Positions 19,035 to 30,800 of a stretch of DNA of 64,000 nt are shown piece by piece (the stretch's first letter is position 1; each line of letters opens with the position of its first letter). This DNA is from Burkholderia stabilis (GTDB taxonomy: Bacteria; Pseudomonadota; Gammaproteobacteria; Burkholderiales; Burkholderiaceae): contig NZ_CP016443.1 of NCBI RefSeq assembly GCF_001742165.1, positions 1,302,001-1,366,000 of the forward strand, written 5' to 3'. The notes under the pieces are model-generated. The model made no database searches, had not been told where the DNA came from, and saw nothing but the letters and a program-made list of their open reading frames with translations. The translations under genes were made by a program, and so were the position numbers.

Positions 19035-20189
19035 GTGCCTGCGCTGTTCCTGACGAATGCCGACGCCGGCGACGCCGCGAGCCGGGCCCTGCCCGCCGCT
19101 TCCGCGCCATCCGCCGCGCCGCCGGCCGCGGTCGCGCTCGACGCGTCGCCCTATCTGCCGCGCCTGTCCGCCGCTGCCGCGCGCGGGTTGTCGCACGCGT
19201 ACTGCGCGCCCGGCGCCGTCCCGGTCACGCTCGGCGAGCATGCGTACGAGGCGCGCTGGCGCGTCGACGCCGAGCCGGCCGCCGATGCGCATGCGTACCG
19301 CTTCGTCGTCGGCCCGGCCGCCGGCACGCTGTGGATCGACCCGGTCGCGGAAACGGAATGGCTCGGCGACGCCGCCGATCCGGCCGTGCCGGCCGTGATC
19401 CGCGCGGCGCTGCTCGCCGACCTGTGCGCGCCGCTCGCGGCCGTGCTGCAGGCCGCGACACGGCAGCGCGTGGAACTGCTGCCGCCGCCCGCGAGCGCGC
19501 CCGCCTGGCGCGCGTCGCCGGCCGCGCTGCGCTTCGAGCTGCGCCGTGCCGACGCCGCGTGGCGCTGCCACGGCGCGTTGCTGTTCGACACGCCGGATGC
19601 ACTGGCCGTGTTCTTTGCGGCCGCGCCCGCCGCGCCTGCCGACGCGCGCGCGGCCTACGCGAACCTGCCCGTGCCGCTCGTGTTCGAGATCGGCCGCACC
19701 GAGCTGACGACGGCCGAACTGGCCGACGTCGTCGGCGGCGACATCATCGCGATCGAACGCTGGCAGGCGCACGAGCAGAACCTGCTGTGCGTCGCGCGGC
19801 TGCCGGCCGCGCCGGCGTGGGAAATCACCGGGCGGCCGTCGGGCAACCGGCTGACCGTCGAACGAATCAGGGAGATGCCTTTGGAACCGACCCGCACCGA
19901 CACCGCGACCGCGACGACGCACGACGCGCCGCCCGCCGACGCGCCGCGCACGCTCGATGGCCTCGCGGTCGACCTGCGCTTCGAACTGCCGCCCACGTCG
20001 ATGCCGCTCGGCGAGCTGAGCGCGCTGCAGCCGGGCGCCGTGATCGAACTGCAGCAAGGGATCAACCAGAGCGTGATCCATCTCGTCGCGAACGGGATGC
20101 TGATCGGCACCGGCCACCTGATCGCGGTCGGCCAGAAGCTCGGCGTGCGGGTCGTCACGCTGACGCAACCCGCGCCGCGCGAGCGCTGA
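19035..20189 (+). CDS. sctQ: T3SS cytoplasmic ring (C-ring/sorting platform) protein SctQ
   Basis: A 384-residue protein with a variable Ala-rich N-terminus and two SpoA-like parts. The C-terminal SpoA domain (about 305-378: DLRFELPPTSMPLGELSALQPG, then LVANGMLIGTGHLIAVGQKLGVRV) is the FliN/YscQ signature. It forms the cytoplasmic pods that load substrates and contact SctK and SctL. The start is uncertain: GTG at 19035 has no obvious ribosome site, but the frame is open there and no better in-frame ATG follows soon. An internal AGGGAG followed by ATG (19876) could give a separate SpoA fragment, as in YscQ. It heads the operon sctQ-sctR-transglycosylase. Confidence 0.9.
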   Translation: MPALFLTNADAGDAASRALPAASAPSAAPPAAVALDASPYLPRLSAAAARGLSHAYCAPGAVPVTLGEHAYEARWRVDAEPAADAHAYRFVVGPAAGTLWIDPVAETEWLGDAADPAVPAVIRAALLADLCAPLAAVLQAATRQRVELLPPPASAPAWRASPAALRFELRRADAAWRCHGALLFDTPDALAVFFAAAPAAPADARAAYANLPVPLVFEIGRTELTTAELADVVGGDIIAIERWQAHEQNLLCVARLPAAPAWEITGRPSGNRLTVERIREMPLEPTRTDTATATTHDAPPADAPRTLDGLAVDLRFELPPTSMPLGELSALQPGAVIELQQGINQSVIHLVANGMLIGTGHLIAVGQKLGVRVVTLTQPAPRER

Positions 20190-20192
20190 ACG

Positions 20193-20867
20193 ATGGGCAA
20201 CCTGCCGAATCCGGTTGCGCTGATCGCGGTGATCGCCGCGCTCGGCATCGCGCCGTTCGCGGCGCTGATGGTGACGAGCTACACGAAGCTCGTGGTCGTG
20301 CTCGGCCTGTTGCGCTCCGCGCTCGGGATCCAGCAGGTGCCGCCGAACCTCGTGCTGAACGGCATCGCGCTGATCCTGTCGCTGTTCATCATGGCGCCGG
20401 TCGGGATGTCGATCCGCGACGCGCTGCAGGCGCGCCACTTCGACGCGTCGGCGCAATTGTCGACCGCCGACGTCGGCGCGCTCGCCGATGCCGCGCTGCC
20501 GCCGATCAAGGATTTCCTCGTGTCGCACACGCGGCTGCGCGACCGCGAATTCTTCGTGCGCACCGCGACGTCGGTGTGGCCGAAGAACCGCGCGGACGGC
20601 ATCAAGGACGACGACCTGCTCGTGCTGGTGCCGAGCTTCACGCTCGCCGAGCTGACGAAGGCGTTCCAGATCGGCTTCGTGATCTATATCGTGTTCATCG
20701 TCGTCGACCTGCTGGTCGCGAACATCCTGCTCGCACTCGGCATGCAGATGATCTCGCCGACGACGATCTCGGTGCCGTTCAAGCTGTTGCTGTTCGTCGC
20801 GCTCGACGGCTGGTCGCTGCTCGTGCACGGGCTCGTGATGTCGTACCGCGTGGCGGGCGCGGGATGA
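20193..20867 (+). CDS. sctR: T3SS export gate protein SctR
   Basis: A 224-residue FliP/YscR homologue with four membrane segments. It forms the core of the export gate with SctS and SctT. Recognisable parts are the N-terminal segment LGIAPFAALMVTSYTKLVVVLGLLRSALG, QQVPPNLVLNGIALILSLFIM, the large periplasmic loop (about 75-150) and the C-terminal pair ending in FKLLLFVALDGWSLLVHGLVMSY. The family length is normal. It starts 3 bases after sctQ and overlaps the transglycosylase gene by 4 bases. It is odd that sctR is split from sctS and sctT, which lie in the minus-strand operon 16-25 kb away. Confidence 0.96.
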   Translation: MGNLPNPVALIAVIAALGIAPFAALMVTSYTKLVVVLGLLRSALGIQQVPPNLVLNGIALILSLFIMAPVGMSIRDALQARHFDASAQLSTADVGALADAALPPIKDFLVSHTRLRDREFFVRTATSVWPKNRADGIKDDDLLVLVPSFTLAELTKAFQIGFVIYIVFIVVDLLVANILLALGMQMISPTTISVPFKLLLFVALDGWSLLVHGLVMSYRVAGAG

Positions 20868-21655
20868 ACGCGCGCGGCCTGCGCAGCGCCGCCGCGTGCC
20901 TGTGCGCGCTGGCCACATTCGCGCTCGCGTGCGGGCAGCCGCGCGCCGTGCAGGCCGCGAGCGGCGGCGCGGGCTTCGCGCAACTCGCGCGCGCGTGCGC
21001 GCCGAACGTCGACCCCGATACGCTCGCCGCGCTCGTGCGCACCGAGTCGGGCTTCAATCCGTATGCGATCGGCGTGGTCGGCGGACACCTGACGCGCCAG
21101 CCCGCATCGCTCGACGAAGCACGTGCGACCGCGCGCGAGCTGGCGGCGCGCGGCTTCAGCTACAGCGTCGGCCTCGCGCAGGTGAACGTGCGCAACTTTC
21201 CGAAATACGGGCTCGACGAAACGACGATGTTCGAGCCGTGCCGCAACCTGCAGGCCGGCGGCGCGATCCTGACCGAATGCTTCGCGCGCTCGTCGGGCAC
21301 CGGCCGCGCCACGCAGGCCGCGTTGCGCGCGGCGCTGTCGTGCTACTACAGCGGCAACTTCACGACCGGCTTCTCGAGCGGCTACGTGAGCCGCGTCGTC
21401 GCGAGCGCGCAGCGCAACGCGCGCGAAGGCGGCATCGAGCCGATTCCCGTCGTGAGCGACACGCCGCCGCCCGAGCGCCGGCGGCGCACGCAAGCCGCTG
21501 CCGTCACGCCGCCCGAAAGCGCGCGCCGGCTGGCGTCGCCCGCCGCGTCCGCCGATGCGCCGTCATGCCACGCGCGCCCGGTGGTGATGATGTGCCGCGG
21601 GCTGCCGGCCAGCCAGGCGAAGCGGCTGTGCGTGAAGTGTCTCGATCAGCAGTAA
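20864..21655 (+). CDS. T3SS-associated lytic transglycosylase (IpgF/VirB1-like)
   Basis: A 263-residue exported protein with a signal peptide of about 30 residues. The SLT-type catalytic domain (about 40-180) has the catalytic Glu in LVRTESGFNPYAIGVVG, then YSVGLAQVNVRNF and the ASLSCYYSGNF-like segment. Such enzymes open the peptidoglycan for secretion machines. After the domain comes a Pro/Arg/Ala-rich linker and a Cys-containing end (CHARPVVMMC and CVKCLDQQ), possibly disulfide-bonded. It overlaps sctR by 4 bases, which ties it to the T3SS. Confidence 0.9.
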   Translation: MNARGLRSAAACLCALATFALACGQPRAVQAASGGAGFAQLARACAPNVDPDTLAALVRTESGFNPYAIGVVGGHLTRQPASLDEARATARELAARGFSYSVGLAQVNVRNFPKYGLDETTMFEPCRNLQAGGAILTECFARSSGTGRATQAALRAALSCYYSGNFTTGFSSGYVSRVVASAQRNAREGGIEPIPVVSDTPPPERRRRTQAAAVTPPESARRLASPAASADAPSCHARPVVMMCRGLPASQAKRLCVKCLDQQ

Positions 21656-21674
21656 GCCCGCCCCCTCCCCGCCG

Positions 21675-21723
21675 TTCGTAGCGATACCCCCTCGACGTGC
21701 GCGCATCGGCGGCACGCTACGAA
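21675..21723. promoter_or_regulatory. TTCGTAGCG...CGCTACGAA inverted repeat before the giant gene
   Basis: Perfect 9-bp arms at 21675-21683 and 21715-21723, 31 bases apart, about 105-150 bp upstream of the ATG of the 3764-residue protein. This is the clearest copy of the motif shared by T3SS promoter regions. Confidence 0.55.
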
Positions 21724-21827
21724 ACGCGCTGCGCCGTCGCGATGCACACCTTTCTACACTCCAAGCTTGACCGTAATGGCATCGTAATGCGCGCACCCAC
21801 GAGCGATGCGCGCCCGGGAGGAGCTGG

Positions 21828-24800
21828 ATGCTGGATATCGACGGCGTCGGAATGGGCGCAAACTGGATGGCGTTCCTCGAACGCACGCTCGAAGCCGAAC
21901 GCGCGAAAGCGGCAAGCGAGGCTGCGCAGCAAGCGAGCGACCCGTCGAAGCAGCAGGCCGCCACGCCCCCGCCGCCGATCGCGGGGCAGGTCACGCCCGA
22001 CACGGATCCGTCGAAGCCGACCAATGCCGAAATCGCGTCCGCGACATCGCTGATCCAGAGCCTCGCCGACCAGTATCGGCCCAAGCCGCCCGACATCACG
22101 GTCGACGACCCGCTGACCAAAGCCGCGCAGAAAGCGATCCAGGGCGCGCAAACGCAATACGACAATGCGCTGAAGGACGAGCAGGACAAGCAGACCGCGC
22201 TGACGAGCGCGCACAACGATCCGTCCACGACGAAGGACGCGCTCGCCGGCGCGCAAACGGCTTACGACAACGCGCACAAGGCCACCGCGAAGGCGGAAAA
22301 GGAGCTCGACGTCACGACCGACGCCGGCTACATGATCGCGTATGCGCAGCAGGCCGATCACGACAACGAGGCGCTCGATCCGACACGGTCCGGCTCCGCG
22401 CAATCCGACGCGAATGCGGCGCTCGACCGGCTGAAAGCGGCCGTACCCGACATCGGCAAAGATCCGGCCAAGGCGTCGCAGGACAACTGGACGCCGCAGC
22501 AGAAGCAGGCGTACGACGCATGGCAGAACGCGGACGCGAAGCTGTCCGAAGCAATGGCGCTTCACAATGCCGACATCGCGAACTCGAACCTCGCGCTCGC
22601 CCAGCTGCAGTCGTATGCGTCGAACGGCGACTACGCCGATGCGATGAGCGCCGGCATCGCCCGCATCAACACCCGGCTTGCGCGGCTCGATCGCGTGATC
22701 GACGTGCCGCCGGCGCTGAAGCCCGACGAGGCCCGGACGCAACTGACGCAGAGCGCCGACGACGCGAACTATGCGAACGCGTGCCTGAGCGCGGCGACCG
22801 ACGCGGCGAAGGTCGCCGACATCCAGGGCACGTACGACGCGGTGTCCGGCAAGTACGGCCCGGCCGTGATGAGCACGACGGTCGCCACGCAGAAGGACCT
22901 GCTGAACCATGCGCAGGCAAACGCACGCGTGAGCGGCGGCTATCTGCAGATGCTGTATGCGAATCGCCAGGCCGCCGAGCAGCAGACGAATTACGACACC
23001 ACGCAGAAGAGCGCGACGCAATGGCGCCGCGACCATCCGGGCGTGAAACTCATGGATCCGCGGGCCGATCTCGGTGTCGACGACGCGGCCGCGCAACTGT
23101 CGAAGGCGAAGGATGCAGCGAGCATCGCGCACGACGGCTTCGTCGCCGCCTTCGGCAACGCGCTCGCGATCCACTACGACGATGTCGCGGCCGGCGTGCA
23201 GAACCAGTACGACCACCGGACGATGTGCATCGCGAACGATCCGACGCCGCTCGGGATCAAGGGGCTGAAAACGATCGCGTCCGCGCTGCATCAGGCAGAC
23301 GACCGGATGACGGCGGTCGTCAACGAACGGGCGACGAAGCAGACGCTCGCCGATGCGCAGGCGAAGCAGTCGGATCTGCAGATCAAGGCCGACGGCTTGC
23401 AGGCCCGGTACGACCAGTGGAATCGCGACCATGGCGTCGGTCCGACGCCGAGCGTGTTTTCGGTGACGAAACCCGACGGCACGCCGAAGAACATTCCGCT
23501 GACCGCGCCGGTGCCGTTCGTCGTGAATCGTTACGCGAAGGAGCTGACCGATGCGCGCGCGGCACTCGATCAGGCGAACCGCGACGTTCAGCAGGCGCAG
23601 ATGCTCGGCGAAACGCTGCATCAGCAGGTACTGTTCAACGAATTCGACGCGCATCTCGACGAGCGGCTGCGCAATCCGAAGACGGAATCCGACCAGAAGG
23701 ACTACGCGAAGGCGCTGTCGGACTTCTTCGGTGCGCACCGCAACGAGCTGTCGCAGTCGCTGCTCGACAAGGCCGGCGAGGCGACGCGGCATGGCGCGAC
23801 GATCGACTTCGGCAAGCTCGACGACACGCAGCAGCGCAACCTCGTCGGCATCGCGATCGGGCTGTCGCCGGACCGCGCGACCGACGACCCGCACGCCGCG
23901 CAATTCAGCGACGGCAAGAAGCTCGAATCGATCGACAAGGTGCGCGACGAACTGCTGAAGGTCGGCGGCGGCACCGGCACGCGCGTCAACGTGATGCCGG
24001 TCGTCTATGCGTCGAAGGACGCCGGCTTGATGACGAGCGCGATCTTCAAGGTCACGAACGAGAGCGGCGACACGCATTACGTCGACGATCAGGGCGCGAA
24101 ATACTCGAGCGTCGGCAACTTCATCGACGACAACACGCTGTCGTCGGACGGCACGCTCGACATCGCGACCGGCTACGACGCGAACGGCGTCGCGCGGATC
24201 GACCGGCACGACACCGCGCACGACGACAGTTGGTGGGAAGGCGTGATGCACACGTTCGGCGGTGGCGACGTGAATCTCGGGATGCTGCTCGGCGGGATCG
24301 CGCTCGAGGTCGGCGGCGGCCTGCTCGACGCGACGGTGTTCGGCGCGCCGCTCGGCGTCGCGCTCAACGTGGCCGGTACCGGGCTGATCTATACGTCGGC
24401 CGCGGCTGCCGTCGCGAATTCCGGTTACGACCTCGTCAATCGCGTGCAGCACGATCGCACGATCAATCCGCTCGATGCGGAGGCGCGCGCCGACTACCTG
24501 AACCTGGTGCCGGCCGGCGTCGGCGGGATCGGCAAGATCGCCACGCTGCTGAACGACTCGAAGGCGCTCGCGACCTTCGTGCGGCGCGCAACGACGGTCA
24601 CCGGTCTCGGCGGCGCGGCGGAGGCCGGCGTTCAGTTCACGCACGACGCGCTGACGGGGCACACGGACCGGCTCGCCGGCGATGCATCGTCGTTCCTCCT
24701 GAACCTCGGTCTCGCGCAAGGCCACCAGAAGCTCAAGGCGGTGACGACCGGCATCGTGCGGCGTACCGGCGGTTTCGGCGGCCGCGACCTGAACAACCAG

Positions 24801-27800
24801 GCCGTGCAGATCGGCGACCAGACCGTGCGCATCGGCCAAAGCCGCTATACGTCGACCAGTACGCTGCGGCTCGGCCGCACGCGCGCGACGATCGACGGCC
24901 GCAGCGTGACCGTGGCTGGCGACGGCACGCTGATGGTCGGCAAGCGCGTGCTGACTTACGAAGGCGTGCCGATTCGCGTATTGAGCCGCGCGAATGCCGT
25001 GAATACCGGCGCGCGCGGCAAGACCGGCACCACCGCGTTCGTCGATCACGACGGCCGCATCACGATCGCGGAGCGGGTCGACGGCTCGTGGCGCACCCTC
25101 GAACGCACGCGCTTCAACCGCTACGACACCGATGGCCGCATCACGGCCGGCAAGGACGGCAGCCTGACGCTGTCCGACGGTATCGAGCTGCGCGCGCCGA
25201 GCCAGGTCGGCACACCGCGCGCCGCGACACCGGCGACCGACGCGCCGACACCGGCCGCGCCGCCGCACGACGACGGCGCCCGCACGCTGGCGGCCCGCGC
25301 GGACCCGTCCGCGATGCGCGCGGCCGACACGGCGGCAGCCGTCGCCGAGCCGGCTGCGGCGACGTCGCGCGCGACCGCGCAGGCGGGCCGCTCGTCCGCG
25401 CAGGTGCGCGAACGCGATGCCGAGAACGACCAGGATGCGCGCACCGCATCGCGCGCGGATCGCCGCAGCGGCGATGCACGGACGATGCAGTACCGGCGGG
25501 TCGCCAACCCGGCCGAAGCCGGCTCGGGCGGGCCACTCGAACCGCTGAGTTTTCGCCAGCGCGTCGCATGGACCGTCCTCCATGCGATCGAGGCTTCCCC
25601 GCTCGCGCCGGGCTTCGCCGCACGCGATGCGGACGTCGCGGTCGCGAGCGGCGGGCCGCGCGTCGAGCAGCACACCTACGGGGGCCGCACGCTGTTCGTG
25701 GTGCGCGGCGGCCACGCGGACGCGCCGTTGACGGGCCCGAACGGCGCGCCGTTGTCCGGCCACGAACTCGCGCTCGAAACGCGCCACGGCCTGCCTGCAC
25801 CGGCCCGGCTCGACGAACCGATCGTGCTCGTCGCGGGCGGCGCCGAGGCCGGGCTCGCGCCCGAACTCGCGAACGTCTGGAACCGCCCGGTGTTCGTCGC
25901 GCCGCGCGGCGCGCTCGCCGCGGACGGCACGATCCGCGCGACGAGCGGGTTCCTGCGCTTCGATCCCGCGCCGCACCCGGAAGTCGCGCTCGGGCCGCTG
26001 CGGGCCGACGGTCGTCAGGTGTTCCATGCGGACAGCGGCAAGCCCGTGGACCTGAACGAACATCTCGGCGCACTGCTCGGCTTCGGCGCCCACAAGGGCG
26101 GCTTCGCGCTCGGCCGCGACGCCGTCGTCGGCCTCTACGAGGATTTCAGCACGCGCGCCGAACAACGGGCGAGCGCCGACACCGAGCGCGCGGCGCTCGC
26201 GCTGCTGCGGCGCCGGTACGATCTCCCGACCGTCGCGATGGACGGCCCCTTTTCGCACGCCGATCGCGTCGCGGTGCTGTACCAGCCGCGCGGCGCGCTG
26301 CACACGGGCGATGCCGGGCGCGGCCTGCTGCCGACAACGCTCGACCCCGAATCGCTGCAGACGTTGCGCACGCTGCGCGACGCGATCCTGCAGGACCGGC
26401 TCTATTTCGATCCACAAGGCGTGTACCGCGACGGCCGGCTGCTGCTCGCGGATCCCGGCCCGATCGAGACGAACAGCGACGCGTATCGTCAGACCCTGGC
26501 CGATGTCGACGACCAGATCACGCTGCTCGAACGCGGGATCGAGCGCGGCGACGTCAAGCTCAAGCGGCCCGATGTGCAGATGCGTGCCGGCGGTGCGCCG
26601 CTGCCGAACCAGGTCAGCGCACTCGCGCAACAGTCGGGCACGCTCGCGCAGCAGATGCGCCTGCTCGGCAGCGACCGTTCGCGCGTGAATGCAACCGGCA
26701 AGCGCACCGGTGGAGGCCGCTACACGCGCAAGGCGCTCGAAGCCGAGGCAAGCAAGCAGCTCAATTCGTTCGAGGCCCGCTACGACGTCGACCTCGGCAG
26801 TCGCGGCAATCGCGACAATACGCATCCGCGCGATGCGGGCGAGCCGCCGCACGACAACCGGGGCCGCGACAAGCCGCGCGACGATGCGCCGCGCTCGATG
26901 CGCGAGATCCAGGCGCAGCGCGTCGCATGGTCGCGCGCGCATGTCGAGCGCAATGCGTCGCCGTTCGGTGCCGCGACGCCGGCGCTCGATGCGCTGGGCC
27001 TCAGGCGGCGCGGCCTCGTGTCGATGGACGAAGCCGACCGCCTCGCCATCGTCCATGCCGACACGCGGCACGACGGCACGCTGCTCGGCCCCGACGGCCG
27101 GCCGATCGATCCGCACGGCTTCACGCTGCTGTCGGACATTCCGTACGCAGGCCAGCGCGTGGTGATCCTGGCCGCGCGGCACGCGAACGAAGGCGCGGCC
27201 GCGCAACTGGCGAACCTGTGGCAACGCCCGGTCTACGCGGTGCACCCGGACGCTTTCGGCGCAGGCGGCATGCCGACCGACCTGTCGGGCATGAACCGCT
27301 ATGTGCCGGCCGCTTACGAACAACCGGCGCTCGGCGAGTTGTCGGTCACCGGCGGCCGGCTGCACGTCGCCGGCGATCCCGCGCGCCCGGTCGATCCTGC
27401 CGACCACCTCGGCCCGCTCCTCGGCTCCGGGCTCTACAAGACGGTATTCGACGGCGGCACGGGCCAGGCGATCGGCTTCTTCCGCGACACATCGCCGGAC
27501 GGCGTCATCGTCGCGCACGAGGAGACCCGCGCCGAACAGAACGGCCTGCGCGAACTGAAGCGGCTCAACCTGCCCGTCAGCACGGTCGACGGGCCGTTTT
27601 CGCACCTGGGCCGGATGGGCGTCGTGAACAAGCCGGCCGCGCGCCTGAGCAGCACCGCGATGGAGAAAGGACTCGGTCTGCCCGGCGTGGTCCTGCGCAC
27701 CGGTGTCGCCGATCTCGTGAACATTCGCAACGTCACGCAAGCGCACGGGTTGCTGTACGACTTCCAGGTGCTGTTCGGCCACAAGGGCGACGTCCTGCTG

Positions 27801-30800
27801 CACGATCCCGGTCAGGTCATGCACAAGGGAGACCCCGAAGGCGACGTCGTCGAGCGGATCGACGGGGTCATCGACATGATCCAGCGCGGCGTGGAGACGG
27901 GCCGCATTCGCCTCGCCCATCCCGCTTACGCAGAAAGCGGCGCTTACGCTCAACGCCCGGGCATGCTCGGGCGCGTCGTGCAGCGATTCCGCGGCCGCGT
28001 GCTGCTGATGCGCGCGCACGCGATCGCACGGCAGTCGCCGACCTTTCGCGCCCAGATGCGGCTGGTCCGCGACGACGGCTGGAAGATCCGGGTCGGCGTG
28101 CCCGGCGGCGGCCATTATGCGGACGCGCAGACGCGCACGATCGTGCTCGACGGCAATACGCGCCGCGCCGGCACGCTCGTGTTCGTCTGGGGCCACGAAC
28201 TGCAGCACGGCGTCGACCTCACGACCGGCGCGCTCGCCACCGAACATGCGAGCCCCGAAGCAGCGGTGGCCGCGTTGCTCGACGCGGAGGCGCGCGCCGA
28301 ACTCAACGCGCACACGATACGCAACGAAATCCTCGCCGCCGGCGGGCCCGACATCTCGGCCCGTGCGAAGTTGCCCGACGCGCTCGCCCACGCGACCGAG
28401 CATGCGCTGGCGAGCCGCGACCCGGCCGCGCTGTCCGCACTCGCGGACACGTTCGGCGACATGCGCACGTCGACGCCCGGCAATCCGACCTATCGCGAAT
28501 ACTACGGCGAACAGGTTCGCGCGGCCGCCGGACGCCCGGTGCCGGCCAGGCTCGCCGCCCCGGCGCGCGGCCGCCATGCACTCGACGGCGGCGCGATGAA
28601 GCATGCGCGCGCGTGGCTCGACGAGCGCGACATGCGCACGCTGACGCGCGCCGAGGGCCAGCACGCGCCCACGCTCGGCCAACTGGTGCAGCAGACGGGA
28701 ACCGGCAAGACGCTGCTGATCTCCCGCGCCGGCCAGCCGACACCCGACGCGCCGCCGTCGTTCGTCGCAACGGCACATGTCGATGCGAATGGCGCGATCC
28801 ACCGCCTCCGGTTCCTCGGCAACGCGTTGAACGCGGAAGAACGGGAGGCGCTGAAGCAGGCGCTGTCGAGCGCGATGGAACGCAGCGACCCGACCGCCAC
28901 CGCCGACGCGCGACGCGCTTTCGATTTCCATGCGTCTTCCGTCACGCACAGCGAGCTGACCGCACTCGGCGGCCCGGCAAAGATCGAGCCCGCTCGCCAA
29001 GGCGACGAGACGGTCGAATTCACGCGAAGCGGGCGCGTGCGCGACGCGTACGTCGACGCAATCGACGCGCTGTCGAATGCGCCGCACTTCGCACGCGCGA
29101 AACAGGCCGTCGCGGCAGCCGGCCACGCCGACACGATCTACGTCGTCGACAAGGCGACCGGCAAGATCGCCGGTCACGCGCGCTACGACTCCGCCGCCGG
29201 TGTCTGGCAATACCAGGAAAATGCGCCTCATGCGCAGACGCGCGTGAAGGAACGGCCGCTCGCCGCCGCGTATCCGCAGCGCGGACGCATCCGGTTATGG
29301 CCGAACGGCAAACTGCACGGCGTGCCGCTCACACGCGCCCGCACGCGCGGCATGACGTTCTTCGTCAGCGGTGTCGAACCGGCCATGCTCGCGCGGGTCG
29401 GCGACCGCTTCGACGCGCCGCAGCCACCGAAGAAGGACAAGACGGAAGTCCTGCCGCCACGCCGCCTTCGATACGGCAGCCATGTGGCGATCAGCCGCGC
29501 GCACGCCATGCGGCGCCGGCTCCCGTCGCTGACCGGTGCGGGCGCGGTGGTCACGCTGCGCCGCGCCCGCGCGATCGCGGCCGCAGCACGGCGTCCGGCA
29601 GCACGCCCGTTCGAAGCGGGCCTGCTGCCCGCCGCATCCGGTCACGCACTGGATTTCAGCGGTCACAACACCGTGCACCTGCTCGGTCTCGCGAAAGCGC
29701 GCGGCCTCGTGCCCGGCAAGCATTTCATTTACGTGTATGGCGGCGGCGACCGGATCGCGTACCGGCTCGGCAAGCCGCGTGCCGTCATCACCGCCGACGC
29801 GGAAGGCAAACTGACGTGGCACGACGACTGGCGCAAACCCGACAGCCCCGGCGTGCCGCTCGAGGCGTCGCCGATCGGCAACGGCCCGTACGGTGGCGAC
29901 ATCCACCTGCTGCTGACCGAACTCGCACCGAACGCACTTGCCGACCACGCGCGCGGCACGCGGCTCGCGACACTCGAGACACGCCTCGCCGACGTCGACG
30001 CACTGGCAAAAGACAGCTCGCCAGACACATCCGATGCCCGGCGCAACTGGGGGGCGGCCGAAGCGAAGCGACTTCGGTCGCAACGCAAGGCGGCGCTGCA
30101 GTCGATTCGCCGCGCGAACGCCGCGGCCGTGCGCAACGGACACACGGCGCCGAGCCATCCGGTGCTCGACGTACGGACCTATCAGCCCTCGCTCGTCAGC
30201 ACGACACAGGTCGAATGGCTGCAGCGCTATGGCGACGGCAACGCATCGAGCCTGCTCGAGCACTACGACCGGATCGACGCGCTCGTGCAGCATGCGCGCG
30301 ACCCGCGCGCCGCGCCGCTCGAAGTCGACGATGCGGTCAACGGCGTACCGCCCGCGATCATGGCCGACGCACAGGCGTGGCGCGACACCGGCATGCCGGT
30401 GTACGTCGCCCGCGACTGGTCGGGCGGCGGCTCGCGCTATGCACCGATCCCGCTGAAGAAAAAGGGGTTGAGCCGTTTCAGCGCTGCGCGCGCGATCGAC
30501 CGCGCGCTGCGCCGGCGGTTTCTCGCCGCCGATTTCGCGTATCAGCAGCGCGTCGTGCCGATGAGCCGCGCTTTCCGGCTATCCGACGACCCCGCGACGT
30601 TCGTCGCGCAGATCGAACGCTACGGCGGCGTGACGCCGGTCGTGACGATCGTGGTCGATCCGCACACGCTCGCGGCCACGCGCGGCGCCAGGCACGACCC
30701 AGGGATCGTGCACGACGCGAAATCGATCGGCGACCACAAGGACGCGACGATCGACTACTGGACCGGCACGATCACCGGCACGAACGGCAAGTCGATGCAT

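Noticed and set aside
21717..29231. A 2504-codon open frame antisense to the giant protein
   Set aside because: Long antisense frames are expected at very high GC. The translation is Arg/His/Val-rich without motifs, while the sense frame has a strong ribosome site and domain features.
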